DNA from: Siphonodentalium dalli | Lineage: Eukaryota > Mollusca > Scaphopoda > Gadilida > Siphonodentaliidae | Length of the DNA stretch: 64,000 nucleotides | NCBI GenBank assembly: GCA_032622095.1 | Contig: CP136066.1 | Coordinates: forward strand, 103,375,319-103,439,318 | Direction of reading: 5' to 3' | Shown here: in pieces, positions 33,353-43,052 of the stretch | Position numbering within the stretch: the first letter of the stretch is position 1 | How the letters are laid out: each line of letters opens with the position of its first letter | The notes under the pieces: model-generated | The model's input: the letters and a program-made list of their open reading frames with translations, nothing else | What the model was told of the DNA's origin: nothing | Database searches by the model: none | Translations under genes and position numbers: made by a program

Positions 33353-34158
33353 CTCTTGGGCTCCAATAAAACATGCATGCACGTTTATTATTTTCTTGGG
33401 TAATTTCCCCCTGCACAGTGCTTATTTGGGTCTGCACTTTTGAAATGAAAATTGAAATCAACACAAGATTTCTATATGATTCCGATATCAAAATGTTGAG
33501 CTTACCGGTATAACTTTATGCATGTACATGTATATGGCATACATGGGAACATTTAAATATTGAATAAAACACCACATGACACATACCATCTTAATTCCTA
33601 TAATTGACATACTATAGTACAATACAAATACTTTGTTTAACCCTTTACCCAACAGAAGGGCCCTGTGCCAATGCATTCTCTTATATATGCGAGTCGACCA
33701 TAGGTCGCCTCACATATATAAGAGAATGCATTGGCTTAACACATTAAAAATTATAATATTGTTAAAGAATGTAAGAAAAAATGGTAAAAAGTGTTAATTT
33801 TTTTTTTTTAGGCCAATGCATTCTCTTATATATGCGAGGCGACCTATGGTCGAGTCGCATATATAAGAGAATGCATTGGCCTAGGGCATAACTATAACCA
33901 TCACAATGTGGTCAATGAGCCGGTTCCAATGATATCCATATGTGTATGGTTTTATTGAGACAGACCCAAGATATTTTAGGCTGTTGAAGCTTTATTTGGC
34001 CGGTTTGTTGGGTAAAGGGTTAACCACAGTTAAAATGTTGATGTTTTGCTCAGAGTTCACCCTGCACTATTATTTGGGTCTGCATGTTTATTAAGTTCCA
34101 ATGGAATTTACCCACTGCACTATTATTTGGGCCTGCACTTTTATTTGGAGCCCAAGAG
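33353..34158. mobile_element. TA-flanked miniature element CTCTTGGGCTCCAA, copy 1 (carries a nested insertion)
   Basis: TA at 33351-33352 and 34159-34160, with ends CTCTTGGGCTCCAATAAAA and its complement. Repeated TTATTTGGGTCTGCAC motifs line both arms. It is split at a TTAA by another element (33641-34019); the copy at 36771-37320 has the uninterrupted sequence (TATGTTTAACAG) at that point. Confidence 0.88.
33641..34019. mobile_element. TTAA-flanked element CCCTTTACCCAAC with nested palindromes
   Basis: TTAA at 33637-33640 and 34020-34023, with perfect 13-bp ends CCCTTTACCCAAC. It contains two 67-bp hairpins (33668-33734 and 33813-33879), each folding on CCAATGCATTCTC and TTATATATG stems. 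The second is the reverse complement of the first, apart from one or two bases. Confidence 0.92.
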
Positions 34159-34499
34159 TAGTCAATTCTGAGGTGTGGTGTCTTACAATCATTGCAACAT
34201 TGAAGATTTCACCATGATTTATTGCTTTACATACATCATGTGAATAATTGTGTTCAGATAGCTCATGAGTCGTACTATTTTTCAAAATAATAATGGTAGA
34301 ATTTAAATACCAGTAAGGTAACTAAGAAACCATAACTCAAAACTAAGGCTTAGTGCCATAACACACAAACCTGGTTTTTAACTCAATCAATATATTGTTG
34401 TGAATGATCCATATGCCCCATATGAATGGAATCAGTTGAAGTATCTTCAATTTGTCAGTCATAAAATTGCTAAAAACATAGACAAACTAAGGGCTGTAC

Positions 34500-35075
34500 C
34501 TTTCTAATAATTTTGGAGATAGCCTCCGGCCACTATTTACATATCTTAAAATTTGGACAGAAACTTTGGCCACTATTACATATCTTATATTTTTTACATA
34601 GCCTCCAGGCCATAATTACATATTTTTTTCAATTTGGATGGCCTCTGGCCACGATTTACATATCTTAAAATTTGGATAGAGCCTCCGGCCACTATTTACA
34701 CATTTTAAAATTTGAACAGAGATCGGGCATCTATTTACATATTTAAAATTTTGGACATAGCCTCCGGCCACTATTTACACATTTAAAAATTTGAACAGAG
34801 ATCGGGCATCTATTTACATATTTAAAATTTTGGACATAGCTTCCGGCCACTATTTACACATTTTAAAATTTTAACAGAGATCGGGCATCTATTTACATAT
34901 TTTAAATTTTGGACAAAGCCTCCAGCCACTATTTACACATTTTAAAATTTTAACAGAGATCGGCATCTATTTACATATTTAAAATTTTGGACATAGCCTC
35001 CAGCCACTATTTACACATTTTAAAATTTTAACAGAGATCGGGCATCTATTTACATATTTTAAATTTGGACAGAGC
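34500..35075. repeat. Minisatellite, ~79-bp period
   Basis: GATCGGGCATCTATTTACATATTT recurs about every 79 bp from ~34725 to ~35037 (five copies), alternating with CCTCCGGCCACTATTTACAC. The first 200 bp show shorter, more diverged ~50-bp variants. Confidence 0.88.
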
Positions 35076-35139
35076 CTATAAAATTTACTATTTAAAAAAC
35101 TTCTCATAGTCATATTAGAGCTAAAACGATTCATCATCA

Positions 35140-35370
35140 TTTTGAAGTATTGTGATACGCTTTCACACGATACGCGTATCGTATCATGTGAAGTGTATCA
35201 CGATACACAAATATCACAATAGTAGGTCATTGTAAATGAAAATAACCCATATTTACTGTGTTTTTTTTTGAATTTAGGTAGAAATCCTTGCAAAACATGG
35301 TTTTTGTGTATCATGATATGTATCGTATGGTTGTTCATGTATCGTGATACGTATCGTTTAGTGACAACCA
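35140..35370. repeat. Foldback of GTATCGTGATAC motifs
   Basis: GTGATACGC, ACGATACGCGTATCGT (a perfect 16-bp palindrome), GTATCACGATAC, CATGATATGTATCG and ATCGTGATACGTATCG alternate on both strands. This looks like an inverted-repeat element about 230 bp long with unclear ends. Confidence 0.65.
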
Positions 35371-36770
35371 TATCAGTCCGGCAGGTCGCAATAAGTCAAC
35401 CGGCAGGATGCCTCATGCAAGCATCATTTTATTGAGATTTTTATCAACAAAACAGAAAAACCGCCTCTGTAACTTTTATGCGAACTTGACAAATGAAACA
35501 AGTTTCGTCATTGGATACAAATTAACCACAATCAGACTGCCGGATTATCATGACACGATGGACGGAAATAATGCCACTTTAGTAATATTTAGTTAAATCT
35601 ACGTATGTCCAGACTCGGGTTAAGTATATCATGGATCAAATTGTTAATTTTCTCTCAAAATTGGATATGTTTATGCAGTGTGGTTCCAGCATATTTACTG
35701 TTAATTGGAATCAGGCGTGCCGCGTACAGCTCTATAACAGACATAATCAGTTGTACAAAAAGGAGGGGAGGGTTATAGGTTCACGCAAGGCTGTATACAG
35801 TATACTAGTAATGTATATCACTAATGCTATCAGTATCATAAGTTACACATAACCAGATATCCCATCAATGCCAATAATAAACTTTCCTGTCTGACAAAAA
35901 AAAGAAGTTCCCAAGTATTTTCTATAATTAATTGAGTAGAGATTCAATCATTCATGGAAGGCCTAATTAAGTAATTAAATTATTAATTCATTTGAAAAAT
36001 ATTATGATTATTATGATTAATATAATCGCAAGTGTAGAAGTAAAAAAGGTAATTAAGCAGCTGTAAGTGTATGTCTGGAAATGTCTGTCTTCGACTTGGA
36101 AAATTCAATTGACATTATCAATAATAATTCAATGCCGGAAGTTGGCGAACTACATAAGTAAACAGACTGAAACTGAAAGTTGAAAGGCCAACTGAATTTA
36201 ATTTTTCAATTTAATTTTAAATTTAATGAAACTGAAAGTCTACAGATACACAAATCACAACACAGTCAATATTTTACACATTGACTCGGGACAATCGGAG
36301 TCGGGTACGCCCGTACTCGCCACTGGTCAGTATATTACATTGGCACTGCATTCTATAATTACTCACGTAGAAGTTGGAGTACGTTAAATTAACGCCATTC
36401 GCCCATTGATTGGGATTGGCCATATATTCAGTAAATCAATATTCTGTATCAGTGTATCATGCACTGACACTGTGACTGTCACTGCATGTGGACTGTGGTT
36501 GCCATACATTATGATACAATATTATATTAGTACACAAAGTGACAAACCTACAAGTTAGTACAAACCAAAAAAGTTGAAAGACGAAACGACTCTAATTTAT
36601 AGAAATTCGCCAGGCATTATTCAGAGAATATACTCAGTACCTTACTGGCTACTGCACTCTGACTATATAGTGTGAGTGAGAGTGAGTGCAGTGGGAATCG
36701 TCTATATATTAGATCTATATATAAACTCTAAACTTATAAAGCCTAACGTCAGTACTCTTGCCGTCTTGCC
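35371..36770. other. No gene recognised
   Basis: Two short plus-strand frames (35408-35596, 35631-35852) resemble nothing I recognise and are within chance length for this composition. AT-rich otherwise. Confidence 0.45.
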
Positions 36771-37320
36771 TCTCTTGGGCTCCAATTTTTTGAGTCCAAA
36801 TAAACATGCATGCACGTTTATTATTTTCTTGGGAAATTTCCCCCCTGCATAGTGCTTATTTGGGTCTGCACGTTTATTAATTTTCAGGCTATGAAAATTG
36901 AAATCAGCACAAACTCAAGATTTATATGTGAATTATGACTCCGATACCAAAATGATGAGTTTATAGTATTCTTTATGCATGTATATGACACACATGTGAA
37001 CATTTAAATACTGAATAAAACACCACATATGTCGATATGACATAACACATACTGTCAATGTCATTACTGATTACTATACTAATAACTACTAAGTACTATA
37101 AGTATAACTATGTTGATTACTATACTTGACCTACAGGCTACTGGAACTGTAAAAATAATATGTTTAACAGTTGATGTTTTGCTCAGAGTTTCTCCTGCAC
37201 TATTATTTGGGTCTGCACTTTTATTAACATTCAATGAAATTTCCCTCCTGCACTATTAGTATTAGTATTATTGCAATATTGTTGGGGTCTGCACTTTTAA
37301 GTTTTATTTGGAGCCCGAGA
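36771..37320. mobile_element. Miniature element CTCTTGGGCTCC, copy 2
   Basis: Ends TCTCTTGGGCTCC and GGAGCCCGAGA. Internal motifs are shared with 33353-34158 (ACATGCATGCACGTTTATTA, GTTGATGTTTTGCTCAGAG). It lacks the nested TTAA insertion. The flanking dinucleotides are no longer TA. Confidence 0.8.
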
Positions 37321-39170
37321 CTGGCGAGAGTAACGACTAACGTGACCAGAAGAAAAAAAACCCAACTCAGTCACAAGTTATCACTGTTGAATTAAAAATA
37401 ATCTGCCGATATTAAAGTTGCATTCTCAATTTATACACAATAAATGGTGTTAACGCAACAAACCTCAAGAGTGTGGCAGTGGCTTCTTCGACTTTTTATC
37501 GTCTGAAAAAATCACCAGCTTCCGCTACGTCATCACGTAAATCACGTTCACGAGTTTCGACCGCACGTTATTTCGGGCACCTGTTATATCCGCACGTTAT
37601 TTTCGGGCACCTGTTGCATCCACAAGCTTCCGCAGCGTCTCTCGCCGAAAACTGATTCTGGTAGAGATTAAATCCACCATTGTAACTAAACAAAATTACG
37701 TACACTATCGATGGGGATTAAATATTATAGAAGATCACATAATTGAGAACATGAGAACATTGTTAATTAATGTACGTACGTTAGTGCCATATATAAATAG
37801 ATGTATATATTATACGTATACGTACTTGCATCAATGATTGTTGATCGTTCATATATGTGATCTTCCAGACGAGTCCACTGATGTATTATCGCATTGCTGT
37901 ATGTCTATATATCGATTTATTTTAAAATAACGTTTTATTACTATTATATCAATATAATTAAGTATCAATTTTGTTTAACAAAATATAACAATCACATTTG
38001 CCTGGCCTATAACTGATCTGCGACCAGCAAGAGGTGGTGGGATTTTCCCACTGACAACAACGCCGTCTGCCGGAATTTTTTCAAAATTGTAGGTTAACTT
38101 GAAATTATGTCACACGTAAATATCGGTTTTTCATAAGTAACGAGGACATTTAAAGACTGCACGCAATTGCTGACAACAAGTATCCGAACCGCAACATATA
38201 CTCGTGTATACGTACACCTATAGTGGCTATACTGATAATTTAATTTTCCATTTTTCACAATTTGACTTTCAAAATTCATGCAATGTCAATTGTCGTACAG
38301 ACAGTCACTTTCCCAGTTCGGGATAACTGATCGCATTCTCTCTGCACAAACAGATCTCGGTTGATTTGCATGGACATACAATGTTCCAAGACATAAGAAA
38401 TCATATACTCTACAGTATTTTAAATTATTTTCCGATCGAGCTTTGACGAAAAAAAAAGTATTTGGTTCTGAAATGACCCTATCCATTTTTCCCAGTTCTG
38501 GATTTTTTTGTTGCCGGTTCGGGATAACTGAATATTTGACATACATGTATCTGTTATCTTATCTGTTATTTTTTGTGTATTAAAGTTTGATTTTATGTGA
38601 TTATATGCTAATTCCTTTCAACAGAATACATATTTGAGCTAATAAAACTGTTTAATGAGTGCGTGATAGCCTTTTGAAAATGACTTGATATCATGTTTTA
38701 TTCAGTTCAGGATTTTTTTTTAAACCTGCAGTATTTGCTTAATTCCAATGGTTACCTCATGTTTCTTCATGTGATTCTAAAAGACTAAAAGTAAAACATT
38801 TACTCACCATCACCATTATTAAAACAAATATAAAGATTAAATTTAATATACAAAATAATTGATGGTTAAACTATGACTGGGGTCAGCCTACCCAAAGTTG
38901 TCGATCCTGCTATAGTATTTATGTGATTGTACATAAGCATTGGTATAGTGTTACTTTAGAGAAGAATAGAATTTAATACTTTTATCGAATGTGTTGCGGA
39001 TGGCGCAAGGATATATTTCGCGAGAGCGTAGCTCGATAAAAGGTTCAAGATTATGATGCAAGTTGTGTTCTGTATTTATTGAAATTATTCTACACCGTTC
39101 AGTCACATAAGTGCAATCCATGAATGTCACCTTAATTGTTACTATACTAGTAGCTACCTTTATTGTTATT
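37321..39170. other. No gene recognised
   Basis: A locally GC-rich patch (37470-37650) contains two copies of CGGGCACCTGTT with CGCACGTTATTT. Further on, CCAGTTCGGGATAACTGA-like phrases occur near 38311 and 38513. No convincing coding frame. Confidence 0.45.
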
Positions 39171-39171
39171 T

Positions 39172-39236
39172 GAGATTTAGTCGGAAATATGGCTTTCCGA
39201 TGAATGGCAACAAGCCATATTTCCGACTAAATCCTG
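39172..39236. repeat. Hairpin with a 22-bp perfect stem (GATTTAGTCGGAAATATGGC)
   Basis: GATTTAGTCGGAAATATGGC near 39175 is followed after a short loop by its complement, and AGTTATCCATAATTCTGCTG continues outward. One arm with the same flank is found inverted near 48840-48892, so the hairpin belongs to a dispersed family. Confidence 0.75.
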
Positions 39237-39823
39237 AAAAGTTATCCATAATTCTGCTGTGGTTAAGGAGTCGATTAATTAGAGCATTACTGTATGGTTT
39301 ACTTATTGACATAAATCAGGGGAAAAACCCTATTTTCATATTATCAGCATCCCTGTCCAAAAAATGGTGTGTAATTACTGGAGCTTTGGGGTCTCAGTCC
39401 TGGAGCTCTAGTTTTTCTTATTAAATCAGCATCTCTTGCACAAATCTATAGTATTTCCATGATCATATAGTGTGAATGTGGTGTCACCGAGGGCTTTCTT
39501 CCCTCATATGGTGTGCCTGTATACTCGAAAATTGAAGGAAATCAATGTCCCTCCGACTAATACAGAAAGTAATGCTAATGCAAGTAGCCCCAGCTAATAT
39601 ACACCGAATATAATATAATGCTATCACGAGTCGCTCCAACTAAAACAGAAGGTGATACTATTGCAAGTCAGCCATTTTGATAAAGAAGTTGGGCTAGCTC
39701 CCTACCCAATGTACCCATCCAAACCAATGAAAGCACGAGGTGATATGACAAAAGGAGTTAATGCTAAGTTATCGAGAAACCTATTTATTCACCAGGGGTG
39801 TTTTGTTACATATAACCATGAAT

Positions 39824-39905
39824 TGTGCTTAAGCGCAATTGATTGCACTTAAGCGAAAAAAATTACACTTAAGCGCAATTAATTGCCCTTAAGCACAATT
39901 AATGA
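39824..39905. repeat. Palindromic tandem CTTAAGCGCAATT repeat
   Basis: Four CTTAAGC cores spaced about 20 bp, alternating with GCAATTAATTGC-type palindromes. Each CTTAAG is itself palindromic. Function unknown. Confidence 0.75.
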
Positions 39906-40019
39906 TTAAATGTGAATTTGGCCTCCCATATGGATGAAATTCAATTTATCATATAATTTGGCCATAAAAGCAGTTTCATAATTATCGATAATAGACACGT
40001 TTAATATCAGCGCGCGCGA

Positions 40020-40027
40020 TGACGTCA
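40020..40027. promoter_or_regulatory. CRE-like site TGACGTCA
   Basis: A perfect 8-bp cAMP-response-element palindrome next to a CGCGCGCG run, 383 bp upstream of the TatD-type ATG. A promoter role is only a possibility; a match of this length arises by chance. Confidence 0.3.
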
Positions 40028-40107
40028 CAGCGTTTTTCAAATAACTTGCGATCGTTGTAGTTTATGATTGTTGTTTTCGATGAATATTTCGCGTTGCTTC
40101 GGGTTTA

Positions 40108-40277
40108 TTTGATCATGTGATAAAAGGTATCTCACACTCGTCCTATGTTATACGTAATTTATCAACCTCGTCCTCTAAATTCTATTTGAGCCTCGGTAAA
40201 CCTCGGCTCAAATCGAATTTAGTGAACTCGGTTGATAAATTCCGTATAAAATAGAAACTCATGTGAGATCCTCTATT
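40108..40277. repeat. Foldback element upstream of the TatD-type gene
   Basis: GTATCTCACACTCG near 40128 pairs with CATGTGAGATCC near 40260. Inside, ACGTAATTTATCAACCTCG pairs with GAACTCGGTTGATAAATTCCGT, and GCCTCGGTAAACCTCGGC forms the loop stem. About 150 bp folds almost completely. Confidence 0.75.
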
Positions 40278-40409
40278 TACACCCCAACAACACCATTCTA
40301 TTTAGCTCTGTTTGAACAGTTGGGTCCACATAAAGTCCCAAAAAATAAACTAATTCTATTCTAAACACTCTTTTATTTATTTTTTCCAGGTAAATTATAT
40401 TGTGAGGAA

Positions 40410-41294
40410 ATGGCCAATAGTGCCATAGAAATGGAATGGCCGCAAGTAGCTTCAGGCATATGCCCAGATTTTTTGTTTTGTGAATGTAATAAGCGCAGGT
40501 GCAATTTAAAGGAACCATTGTTCGATTCTCATTGTCACCTGGACTTATTACATCACCACCATCACACAGAATTGTCAGATATTTTGTTGCCTAGGAATTT
40601 TGGGGGATGCATTACAAACTTTTCTCATCCCTGGTTTCATCGCATGGTACCTAAAATTCTTATGCAACAGAATGTCTTGCCGGTCTGGGGTTCAGTTGGC
40701 ATTCACCCCAAGTTTGCCAGTTTTTATAACCAGCGGCGCTACACTGACAGAATGGTAAATTATCTTTACCGTCCTGACATTGTTGCTGTTGGGGAGACAG
40801 GTATTGACCGTTTCCATCTGCAGACGAATCCCCCTCTGAATATTCAGAAGGAATCATTTCGTTTTCACTGCAGATTAGCGGTAAACCACTGCCTCCCAAT
40901 TGTTGTACATTGCAGGAAGGCTGAGAAAGATACTCTTTCTGTAATGAAAGAGTGTCTTCCTCAGAATTTCAATATTCATTTACATTGTTTTACTGGGGAA
41001 TGGGAATTTGCGCAGCAGTTTCTAAATTATTTCCACAATCTTTATATTGGTGTAGCTGGCAAGACTGACCTTGCTCCGGTGAAGTCAGTTATTGCTAATA
41101 CACCAATAGAAAGATTAGTTATAGAAACTGATGCGCCATTCCTTGTCCCTCCAAAGGCAAAAGGTAAGTATTCACACACCCATCCTGGTCTGGTTCTGTA
41201 CCAGGCTAAGGCAGTGGCTGACATGAAATCAATGTCAGTCGATGAGGTGTGTCGCCATACAATAGTTAATGCAAAGACACTATATGGTTTGTGA
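40410..41294 (+). CDS. TatD-family metal-dependent DNase, 294 codons
   Basis: TatD proteins are TIM-barrel, divalent-metal-dependent deoxyribonucleases. All recognisable metal ligands and signature motifs are present: FDSHCHLD (H41, H43), GSVGIHP (94-100), AVGETGID (E129), VVHCR (H167), LHCFTG (H192) and ETDAPFL (D241). The C-terminal helix block DEVCRHTIVNAKTLYGL is typical. A short cysteine-containing leader (CPDFLFCECNKRRC) precedes the barrel, more like animal TATDN2-type proteins than bacterial TatD. The ATG at 40410 is the first in the exon, but the frame stays open upstream through a strong acceptor (TTTATTTATTTTTTCCAG, ending 40389). The true protein may therefore have 5' exons that I could not find. 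It is intronless after the ATG and reads as intact. Which biological process it serves here is not visible. Confidence 0.9.
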   Translation: MANSAIEMEWPQVASGICPDFLFCECNKRRCNLKEPLFDSHCHLDLLHHHHHTELSDILLPRNFGGCITNFSHPWFHRMVPKILMQQNVLPVWGSVGIHPKFASFYNQRRYTDRMVNYLYRPDIVAVGETGIDRFHLQTNPPLNIQKESFRFHCRLAVNHCLPIVVHCRKAEKDTLSVMKECLPQNFNIHLHCFTGEWEFAQQFLNYFHNLYIGVAGKTDLAPVKSVIANTPIERLVIETDAPFLVPPKAKGKYSHTHPGLVLYQAKAVADMKSMSVDEVCRHTIVNAKTLYGL

Positions 41295-42363
41295 GCAAAT
41301 ATCTTGTTTCACCAAATATTTATATATTGTATATATATTAATCTATTGTTTCACCAAACACAATTAGGGAATAAGCGGTTTTGTGAAGTCAGACATCTAT
41401 GTTTGTATATAGTTTTTTACAGCAAGTTTTAGCTTAACTTGATGAAGTCAATTTTGAGCTATTTCCATTGGTTGGTCTTGGTGTCTATCATTTGTGCGTC
41501 CGCCAACAAATTCCTTTAGCACAACCTCACATCCATCATCTGATTATCACTAAACTTCATGTGGATCTTCACGTGACAACTTGAAGGGAACAAATTTCGT
41601 TAAAGACATATGTACTTGTTCGGGTGTGTGAAACTGATAAGTTAGTGTTCAGGTGTTATGCCAACTGGAGGAATTTAGCATTCTACTAACATCACCGAAA
41701 ATCTCAAGCAGATCGACTGTACCACTGCATAGAAAACATTGTCTGAACTACGCTAAATTGTAAATATTTAGTACTCAAATCGGGACGCCTCTATCGGCGA
41801 TAAACTAACGAAAACGATTTCACCATCGACAGTCACTGCATTTAATTAATATATTAGAATGACGGTGTGAGTTGTCAATTTAGATATAATAATTGTAAAA
41901 ATAGCTACTTTGAACAAGATTATTCTCCATTTATATTTGATCACCCAAACCGGTGTGTTTCACATCACTTTAAAAAACTTGGCCACTAGCGGTGACGTTG
42001 GATTTCACATTTGAATCCATTGGCATACCCTGCAGCCGACATTTATTGGAGATATGTTTTGAAAATTTACAGGCATGTTCAGGATCGCTTCTAGATGGGA
42101 GCTATCAAATTTGAATGATATTCGATTTAAAACATTGTTGCCGAAGCCATCTTTGATTTTATTCTGCATCACTAAGTACTTTGTCATACGGTATCCTACA
42201 TCAAACATTTCTTATTCATTTGATACCAAGCTTCATATGGCTCTTCGAGTTGACCTCAGGTATTACTGAAACATGTAAATTTGCTGCAGTCCCAAATGCT
42301 TTATTGACTAATGTATGACAGTATCCTTTCTCCAAGTTGAACTATGGTGTTTCGGCACTTTAA
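41295..42363. other. No gene; dispersed repeat fragment
   Basis: TTTTAGCTTAACTTGATGAAGTCAATTTTGAGC near 41427 starts a repeat also seen near 45947 (TTTAGCTCAACTTGACCAAGTC), followed by a GTGTCTRTC / CGTCCGCCA-type stretch. The rest has no recognisable feature. Confidence 0.5.
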
Positions 42364-42799
42364 AGATGCATAATCCGAATTAACGCTCCCAAATTACTAT
42401 CTCTGATTTCGGGGGTAAAAAATATCTGACTCGAGTCGATTAACCCACCATATGATCAGTTTAGAAGTTTTTTAAATTTGTTATTTTTCGAGATGTCTAC
42501 TTATTTGTGGCCCAGAAAAAACTCGTCAAACTGATGGTCTTGGACAAATTGCGGATGAAGATGGAAAACCTTCAAATTAAGGGGTAATGTGGCCAAATGT
42601 TGGGATACTCAAGTGATAATACGGCCATATTTCGTTGAACATCATGTTGATAAATAACACGTTTTGTGAAATTTTATACCATTGTTGACAGTGGTTAGCA
42701 TTATTTTGTTGTAGTTAATCGATTCTGATAACTAAAGCATATTTTGAAGAAATGTTGTAACTGTATGATATGGGGACCGTCTGATCGGATTGAGTACCT
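42364..42799. mobile_element. TTAA-flanked miniature element AGGTACTCAATCC, copy 3 (older)
   Basis: TTAA at 42360-42363 and 42800-42803. The right end GATCGGATTGAGTACCT is intact; the left end is diverged (AGATGCATAATCCG). Internal GGGGGTAAAAAATATCTGA matches the other copies. Confidence 0.8.
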
Positions 42800-42860
42800 T
42801 TAAATTATTTGCTATTGGCATTCGATATCAATTGAATACCATGGATTATGAGATTATTTA

Positions 42861-43052
42861 CTCTCAGGTACCTTAATAATAATAGTGATTACCTGATAAT
42901 AGTGATTACCTGATAATAGTGATAGGTGAGATTGTTGACTGAAATTAATAATTGCAATGTCCCTGTTTCATTACCAAATATTAATGATGGCTGATATTTT
43001 TGGTTGAAATTAATAATTGTATCAACACTTTTATTATATAGGCACCTGAGAA
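42861..43052. mobile_element. TA-flanked miniature element CTCTYAGGTGCC, copy 2
   Basis: TA at 42859-42860 and 43053-43054. Ends CTCTCAGGTACC and GGCACCTGAGAA. Contains three tandem GATTACCTGATAATAGT units, paralleling those in copy 1 at 15015-15208. Confidence 0.85.

Noticed and set aside
34500-35075. Regularly spaced repeats resembling a CRISPR array
   Set aside because: Eukaryotic minisatellite: the spacers are themselves repeated, spacing varies, and there are no cas genes.
37473-37655. 60-codon Ser/Ala/Arg-rich plus-strand frame
   Set aside because: Lies in a locally GC-rich direct repeat; no similarity and no supporting splice or start context.
40660-41224. Minus-strand frames across the TatD-type gene
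   Set aside because: Antisense shadows with no motif of their own.
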